A stretch of 64,000 nucleotides of DNA from Paucidesulfovibrio sp036541255. GTDB lineage: Bacteria; Desulfobacterota; Desulfovibrionia; Desulfovibrionales; Desulfovibrionaceae. The notes under the pieces were generated by a model. The model was not told where the DNA came from. It saw nothing but the letters and a program-made list of their open reading frames with translations, and did not search any database. The position numbers and the translations under genes are program-made. Within the stretch, counting starts at the first letter, position 1; each line of letters begins with the position of its first letter. Below are positions 59,408 to 64,000 of this stretch, one piece after another. Where the stretch lies: assembly GCA_036541255.1 (NCBI GenBank), contig JAZHDD010000009.1, forward strand, positions 1 through 64,000, written 5' to 3'.

Positions 59408-61225
59408 ATGGGTTCAAAAAAGAAGCAGTCCGCGCCTATTGCGGGCAATAGCGCCGGTTCCGGTGAAAATCCAAGTCTTGCCGGACTGTCCGGCGACATG
59501 TGCCGCACGTTTTTCGAGGGCGCGCCTCTGGGTATGTTCCTGGCCGATGCTCACGGCGTTCTGCTCGCGCACAACGCCGCGTTGAGACAACAATTCTCCC
59601 TTCCCGAAGTGTTGCAGCAGGACATCCGCATCGATGACCTATTGGGCCCGTCCGCCTGCTATTACCGAATTCGCGGCCTGGAGGCTCCGGGACATTCCGT
59701 GGCTTTTGAGGTGCAGACCCCGGATAGCCATGGGGAGTCTTTCCTGGCCCGCGTGACCTTGCGCGGCGTGCAGGCTGAGGGCGGGGCGTATCTCGAGGGT
59801 GTTGTCGAAAACATGGGGGTGCTGCTCCGGGCGGAATTGGCCTTGGCGGAAAGCCTTGCCCAAGTGGAACGGGAAGTGGAGGAACGCACGGCCGAGCTGG
59901 AAAAGGCCAACGCGGCGTTGACCCGGGAAATTGAGGAGCACAAGCGGTCCGAGCAGGAACTTCGCCGTTCGCAGCGGAATTTACGCGTTGTCCTGGATGG
60001 CTCGTATGACGCCATATTCGTTCATGATTTGAACGGGCGGCTTTTGGACGTGAATAGCAAAATGCTGGAAATGTATGGCGTTACCCGGGAAGAAGCGTTC
60101 AACTACACCATTGCCCAAGATTATTCCGCGCCGGGCGCTCCGATTCGCGATTTGGACGAACGCTGGGAAAAGGCCGTGCAGGGCCAGCCGCAGTTTTTCG
60201 AGTGGATGGCGCGCAGGCCCTTGAACGGGGAGCTTTTCCCTGTCGAGGTCTATTTGAGCCGCGCCGAGGAGGAGCAGGAGTCCGTCATTCTGGCCAACGT
60301 GCGGGATATTTCCGAGCGGCGCAGCATAGAGGATCGCCTGCGCACCCTGTCGCAGGCCGTGGAGCAAAGTCCGGCCTCGGTCGTGATAACGAATCGTATG
60401 GGCCTGATCGAATACGTGAATCCCCGGTTCACGCAGATTACGGGTTACACCCTGGAAGAGGTGCAGGGGCAAAACAACCGTCTGCTCAAGTCCGGGTATC
60501 AGTCCGATGATTACTACAAAGACCTTTGGAACAAGCTTTCCGCCGGCCAGGAGTGGCGCGGAGAATTCTGCAACCGTACAAAGGATGGCCGGATCATCTG
60601 GGAGTCCGCTTCCATTTCTCCCATCTTCGACAAGAACGGCGTGCTGGTCAAATTCGTCGGGGTGAAGGAGGACATATCGGAGCGCAAGGCCCAGGAAGAA
60701 CGTTTTCAGCATTTGGCATTGTACGACCAACTCACGGGACTGCCCAACCGGACCCTGTTCATGGACCGTCTTGCCCAGGCTGTGGTTCACTCGGAACGCT
60801 ACGGAGACAATACCGCGCTTCTTTTCCTTGATCTGGACAAGTTCAAACCCGTCAACGACAGGTATGGGCATGAGGTGGGCGACCAGGTCCTGCGGGAAGT
60901 GGCCGTGCGCATCCGGGCCTGTCTGCGAGAAATGGACACGGCTGCCCGCATCGGCGGTGATGAATTTGTGGTCGTGCTCCAGGATGCGAAGGATCGTGAG
61001 CAGATTCTCGGCGTGGGGCACCGTCTTGTTGAGGCTATGGCCGCTCCGATCCATGTCCGCGGCCATGTCTGCACGGACTTGGGGGTGAGCATCGGCGTGA
61101 GCGTCTGCCCGGAGCATGGCCGTGATGGGGATATATTGCTGCATAGGGCCGATCTGGCCATGTACAAGGTCAAGGCTCGGGGAGGCAATGGATTGGCCTT
61201 CTGGGAGCCGGACAGCCTGGAGTGA
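59408..61225 (+). CDS. PAS-PAS-GGDEF diguanylate cyclase
   Basis: A 605-residue cytoplasmic protein. A PAS-like region (about 30-150), a coiled coil (about 155-195), two PAS domains (about 200-320 and 325-445) and a GGDEF cyclase (about 455-600) follow in order. The active motif GGDEF lies at about 516-520, and the inhibitory I-site REMD is five residues upstream, so feedback inhibition by c-di-GMP is expected. It has no transmembrane segment. The ligand of the PAS domains is unknown. ATG 59408 has a poor ribosome-binding site. It is divergent from the cyclotransferase gene. Confidence 0.92.
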   Translation: MGSKKKQSAPIAGNSAGSGENPSLAGLSGDMCRTFFEGAPLGMFLADAHGVLLAHNAALRQQFSLPEVLQQDIRIDDLLGPSACYYRIRGLEAPGHSVAFEVQTPDSHGESFLARVTLRGVQAEGGAYLEGVVENMGVLLRAELALAESLAQVEREVEERTAELEKANAALTREIEEHKRSEQELRRSQRNLRVVLDGSYDAIFVHDLNGRLLDVNSKMLEMYGVTREEAFNYTIAQDYSAPGAPIRDLDERWEKAVQGQPQFFEWMARRPLNGELFPVEVYLSRAEEEQESVILANVRDISERRSIEDRLRTLSQAVEQSPASVVITNRMGLIEYVNPRFTQITGYTLEEVQGQNNRLLKSGYQSDDYYKDLWNKLSAGQEWRGEFCNRTKDGRIIWESASISPIFDKNGVLVKFVGVKEDISERKAQEERFQHLALYDQLTGLPNRTLFMDRLAQAVVHSERYGDNTALLFLDLDKFKPVNDRYGHEVGDQVLREVAVRIRACLREMDTAARIGGDEFVVVLQDAKDREQILGVGHRLVEAMAAPIHVRGHVCTDLGVSIGVSVCPEHGRDGDILLHRADLAMYKVKARGGNGLAFWEPDSLE

Positions 61226-61233
61226 GAACAGAA

Positions 61234-61258
61234 AAAAGGGGCCATTACGGCCCCTTTT
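61234..61258. terminator. Bidirectional terminator
   Basis: AAAAGGGGCC (61234-61243) pairs with GGCCCCTTTT (61249-61258) around ATTAC. It serves the convergent cyclase and RND permease genes. Confidence 0.85.
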
Positions 61259-61282
61259 CTTGTGTATGGAGAGGCGGGATGC

Positions 61283-64000
61283 CTAGGCGCTGCGGGCCTG
61301 CTTCCGGGCCAGGAGCCGGGCAGACAGGGATTCTTTGAGTGAGCAGAGTACCGGTACCACCAGCAGGGTCAGCAACGTGGCCACGGCCAGCCCGAAGATA
61401 ACGGCCACAGCCATGGAGCCCCACCATTGGGAGGACTCGCCCCCCACCACGACCTCGAAGTTGAAGAAGTCGAAGCTGACGCCCGTGGCCATGGGCAACA
61501 GACCCAGCACCGTGGTGATGGCCGTGAGGATGACCGGCCTGAAGCGGGTCTGGCCGGCCCGCAGGAGCGCGTCGCGCACGCCCATGCCTCTCGCCTTGAG
61601 CTGCTCGAAATAGTCTATGAGCACGATGGCGTTGTTTACGACCACGCCCGCAAGACTGATGACGCCCACGCCGGTCATGATGATGCCGAAGGGCATGTTG
61701 CAGACCAGCAGGCCGAGGAAGACGCCGATGAGCGAGAGCATGACCGAGGTCAGGATGATGAACGGCGTGAGCACGGAGTTGAACTGGGTCACGAGCACGA
61801 TGAAGATGATGAACAGGCAGGCCACAAAGGCCTTGCCCAAAAAGTCCTGGGCCTTGGCCTGCTCTTCCTGTTCCCCCGTGAAGGTGAATTCGTAGCCGCG
61901 CGGCAGGGGATAGTCTGCCAGGGTTTTCTTGACCACCACGAGCAGGTCGTTGGCAAGATAGCCCGTGGCTACGTCCGAGGAGACCGTGACCACGCGTTTC
62001 TGGTCGATGCGTTTGATGGAGCCCAGTCCTGAGGAAAGATGGATCTGGGCCAGCGAGGTCAATGGCACGGGCTGTCCTTCCGGGCCGGAAACCGTGAGCC
62101 GTTTGACACCCTCCACGCTGGTGCGATCCTTTTTCGCCAACTTGGCAACGATGTCGTATTCGTCCTTGCCTTCGCGATAGGTTCCCACCTTGGCACCGTT
62201 CACGGCCGACTTGACCGTGTAGGCCACGACATAGGCGCTGATGCCGAGCAGGGCCGATTTTTCCTTGTCCACGTCGACGCGGATTTCAGGCTTGCCCGAG
62301 ACATAGTCGTCCTTGAGGTCGATAAGGCCGGGAATTTCCTTGATGCGTTTGCGCACATCCTCGGCAATGCGGCCCAGCTCGCCCATGTCGTCGCCGGAGA
62401 TTTCCAGGTTGATGGGTTTGCCCGTGGGTGGTCCGTTCTGTTCCTTTTCCACGCGTACTTCCACGCCTTTCATGAGTTCGTCGAGCCTGCCGCGGATTTC
62501 GTCCGCCACTTCCGGGGAGGGCCGCGAACGCAGGTGGAAGTCGCGAAAGTCCATGGCAACCGAGGACAGATGCGAATTGCCGCCGCCCGCCGAACTGAGG
62601 CCGCCTCCGGCCTCGGTGCCGACGCTGGCGATGACGAATTGGATGTCCGGGTATTCCATGGCCACCTTTTCCACCTTGCGCGTCAGTTCGTCCGAGGTGT
62701 CCAGGTTGGTGCCGATGGGCGATTTGATGTTCACGTACACGACCTTGGGGTCGGTGTCCGGGAAGAACTCGACGCCGCGTCCGAACATGCCGAAGGCCAT
62801 GATGGAGCCCACAAAAAGGATGAAGGAGGCCAGGACGACTTTGCCGCGATTATCCAGGGACCAGGCCAGCAGCACGGCATAGAGGTCGCGGACACGGTTG
62901 ACGTTCCTGTCGATGAGGCCGGGCTTGGCCTCTTCCTCGGCGCTTTTGGCGGTTTGCCAAAGAGAGGAAAAGACCGGGTTGACCACCAGGGCCACGAACA
63001 GGGAAGCGAACAGGCCGATGATTACGGTCTGGGGCAGGAAGGTCATGAACTCGCCCATGATGCCGGGCCAGAAGATCATGGGGAAGAACGCGCCCACCGT
63101 GGTCAGAGTCGAGGTGATCACGGGCCAGGCCACCTGGTCGGTGCCGATGGCCGCGGCCTCTTCGCGGGTTTTGCCCTGCTGCATGTGGCGATAGATGTTC
63201 TCCACGATGACGATGCCGTTGTCCACGAGCATGCCCAGGGCCAGCGTCAGGGAGAAGAGCACGACCATGTTCAGGGTGATGCCGAAGGCCTGGAGCATGA
63301 TGAAGGTGATGAGCATGGAAAGCGGAATGGCCATGGATACGAACATGGCCGAACGGCCTCCGATGAAGATCAGCACTACGGCGAGCACCAGGATCAGGCC
63401 GGTGAGAATGTTGTTCTCCAGGTCGCTGACCATGTTGCGGATGTCCGTGGACTTGTCGCCCGTGAGGTCGATTTTCATGTCCGGCGGGAATTGGGGGCGC
63501 ATCTCGTCGATGACGGCCTTGACGTTGTCGATGACCTCCACGATGTTCGCGCCGGTGCGCTTCTTTACCTGAAGCGTCACGGACTGGGCGCCGTTGATGC
63601 GGCTGATGGTCGAGGGATCTTTGTAGTGGTCGCGGATGGAGGCGATGTCACGCAGATATACGGGCTTGCCGTCGCGTACAAAGGCCACGATGCTGTTGAT
63701 CTCGTTCGGGTGCTCGTATTCCTCGGGCACGCGGACCAGATATTTTTGGCGGCCGATGTCCATGGATCCGCCGGGCATGTTCACGTTGGAGTTGCGCACA
63801 GCGTCCAGCAGATTCTGGAAGGGCATGTTGTAGAAGGCCACGCGATCCAGATCCACTTCCACATGGATTTCCCGTTCCAGTCCGCCCACGAGTTCCACGT
63901 CGAGCACGCCTTCCACGCCTTCCATGCGGTCCTCGAAGTCCTCGGCAAAGACCTTGAGCCGCTTGAGGCTGAAGGGGCCGGACAGGACCACGTTGAGGAT
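61283..64000 (-). CDS. RND-family efflux permease, 5' part missing
   Basis: The C-terminal 906 or so residues of an AcrB-like permease; the frame runs off the window with no start. Visible parts are the end of the first porter domain, the transmembrane helices with GMLVDNGIVIVENIYRHM (AcrB has Asp-Asp where this has Asp-Asn), the second porter domain, and the final helices with VVVNNAIVLIDYFEQL. It exports small molecules or metals using the proton gradient, normally with a periplasmic adaptor and TolC-like channel encoded alongside, probably upstream of the window edge. The substrate is unknown. Confidence 0.93.
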   Translation of the reverse strand: MLNVVLSGPFSLKRLKVFAEDFEDRMEGVEGVLDVELVGGLEREIHVEVDLDRVAFYNMPFQNLLDAVRNSNVNMPGGSMDIGRQKYLVRVPEEYEHPNEINSIVAFVRDGKPVYLRDIASIRDHYKDPSTISRINGAQSVTLQVKKRTGANIVEVIDNVKAVIDEMRPQFPPDMKIDLTGDKSTDIRNMVSDLENNILTGLILVLAVVLIFIGGRSAMFVSMAIPLSMLITFIMLQAFGITLNMVVLFSLTLALGMLVDNGIVIVENIYRHMQQGKTREEAAAIGTDQVAWPVITSTLTTVGAFFPMIFWPGIMGEFMTFLPQTVIIGLFASLFVALVVNPVFSSLWQTAKSAEEEAKPGLIDRNVNRVRDLYAVLLAWSLDNRGKVVLASFILFVGSIMAFGMFGRGVEFFPDTDPKVVYVNIKSPIGTNLDTSDELTRKVEKVAMEYPDIQFVIASVGTEAGGGLSSAGGGNSHLSSVAMDFRDFHLRSRPSPEVADEIRGRLDELMKGVEVRVEKEQNGPPTGKPINLEISGDDMGELGRIAEDVRKRIKEIPGLIDLKDDYVSGKPEIRVDVDKEKSALLGISAYVVAYTVKSAVNGAKVGTYREGKDEYDIVAKLAKKDRTSVEGVKRLTVSGPEGQPVPLTSLAQIHLSSGLGSIKRIDQKRVVTVSSDVATGYLANDLLVVVKKTLADYPLPRGYEFTFTGEQEEQAKAQDFLGKAFVACLFIIFIVLVTQFNSVLTPFIILTSVMLSLIGVFLGLLVCNMPFGIIMTGVGVISLAGVVVNNAIVLIDYFEQLKARGMGVRDALLRAGQTRFRPVILTAITTVLGLLPMATGVSFDFFNFEVVVGGESSQWWGSMAVAVIFGLAVATLLTLLVVPVLCSLKESLSARLLARKQARSA

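Overview
The window looks like the chromosome of a sulfate-reducing desulfobacterium, most likely a member of the Desulfovibrionales. It is GC-rich, with long antisense open frames. It carries a periplasmic Tat-exported selenocysteine formate dehydrogenase (FdhA/FdhB) with FdhE and FdhD, two FmdE/molybdopterin-binding fusion proteins, a cytoplasmic molybdopterin oxidoreductase, a TauE/SafE carrier and many sensor proteins with periplasmic binding domains. The genus assignment is inference from gene content. I see no rRNA, tRNA, CRISPR array or insertion sequence.

Layout. 1-4942 (minus): an FmdE/molybdopterin-binding fusion, a hybrid histidine kinase with a solute-binding sensor domain, and a sigma-54 response regulator cut by the window edge. 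5398-7875: glycogen phosphorylase. 7927-14786: an HDOD protein, a pseudouridine synthase split into two overlapping genes, a MocR regulator divergent from a LysE exporter, and an MFS transporter fused to a GNAT acetyltransferase. 14879-21463: a coupled cluster of a rhodanese protein, an orphan NMT1-like binding protein, a SpoIIE phosphatase, a STAS antagonist, an RsbW-like kinase and a Na/Pi cotransporter. 21505-23106: PhzF-like enzyme and thiol peroxidase.

23166-34191 is the molybdenum/tungsten and formate region. On the minus strand a ModE-like DNA-binding protein precedes fdhA (in-frame UGA with a SECIS-like hairpin), fdhB, fdhE, fdhD (without its usual cysteines) and a second FmdE fusion. 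Upstream lies a cytoplasmic molybdopterin oxidoreductase, divergent from a 16-cysteine ferredoxin-type subunit. A TTTCCAA-type motif recurs in the promoter regions of the first FmdE operon and of the oxidoreductase.

34253-36796: TauE/SafE carrier and small membrane proteins. 36961-44639 is a tightly packed operon that I consider the best candidate for an undescribed system. It encodes a PhnD-like binding lipoprotein, a two-CW histidine kinase, a lone receiver, a PEP-synthase-like protein lacking the PEP-binding barrel, a tyrosine-phosphatase/YkgJ fusion, and a CysH-like PP-loop protein lacking the reductase catalytic cysteine.

44843-57568 is mostly housekeeping: xseA, an M23 peptidase, xseB, ispA, dxs, a YchJ-like protein, arfB, an RNase D-like nuclease, proS and ispG, with several unknown genes. 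57743-64000: lgt, overlapping convergently with a glutamine cyclotransferase, then a PAS-GGDEF cyclase with an intact I-site, and the C-terminal part of an RND efflux permease running off the window.
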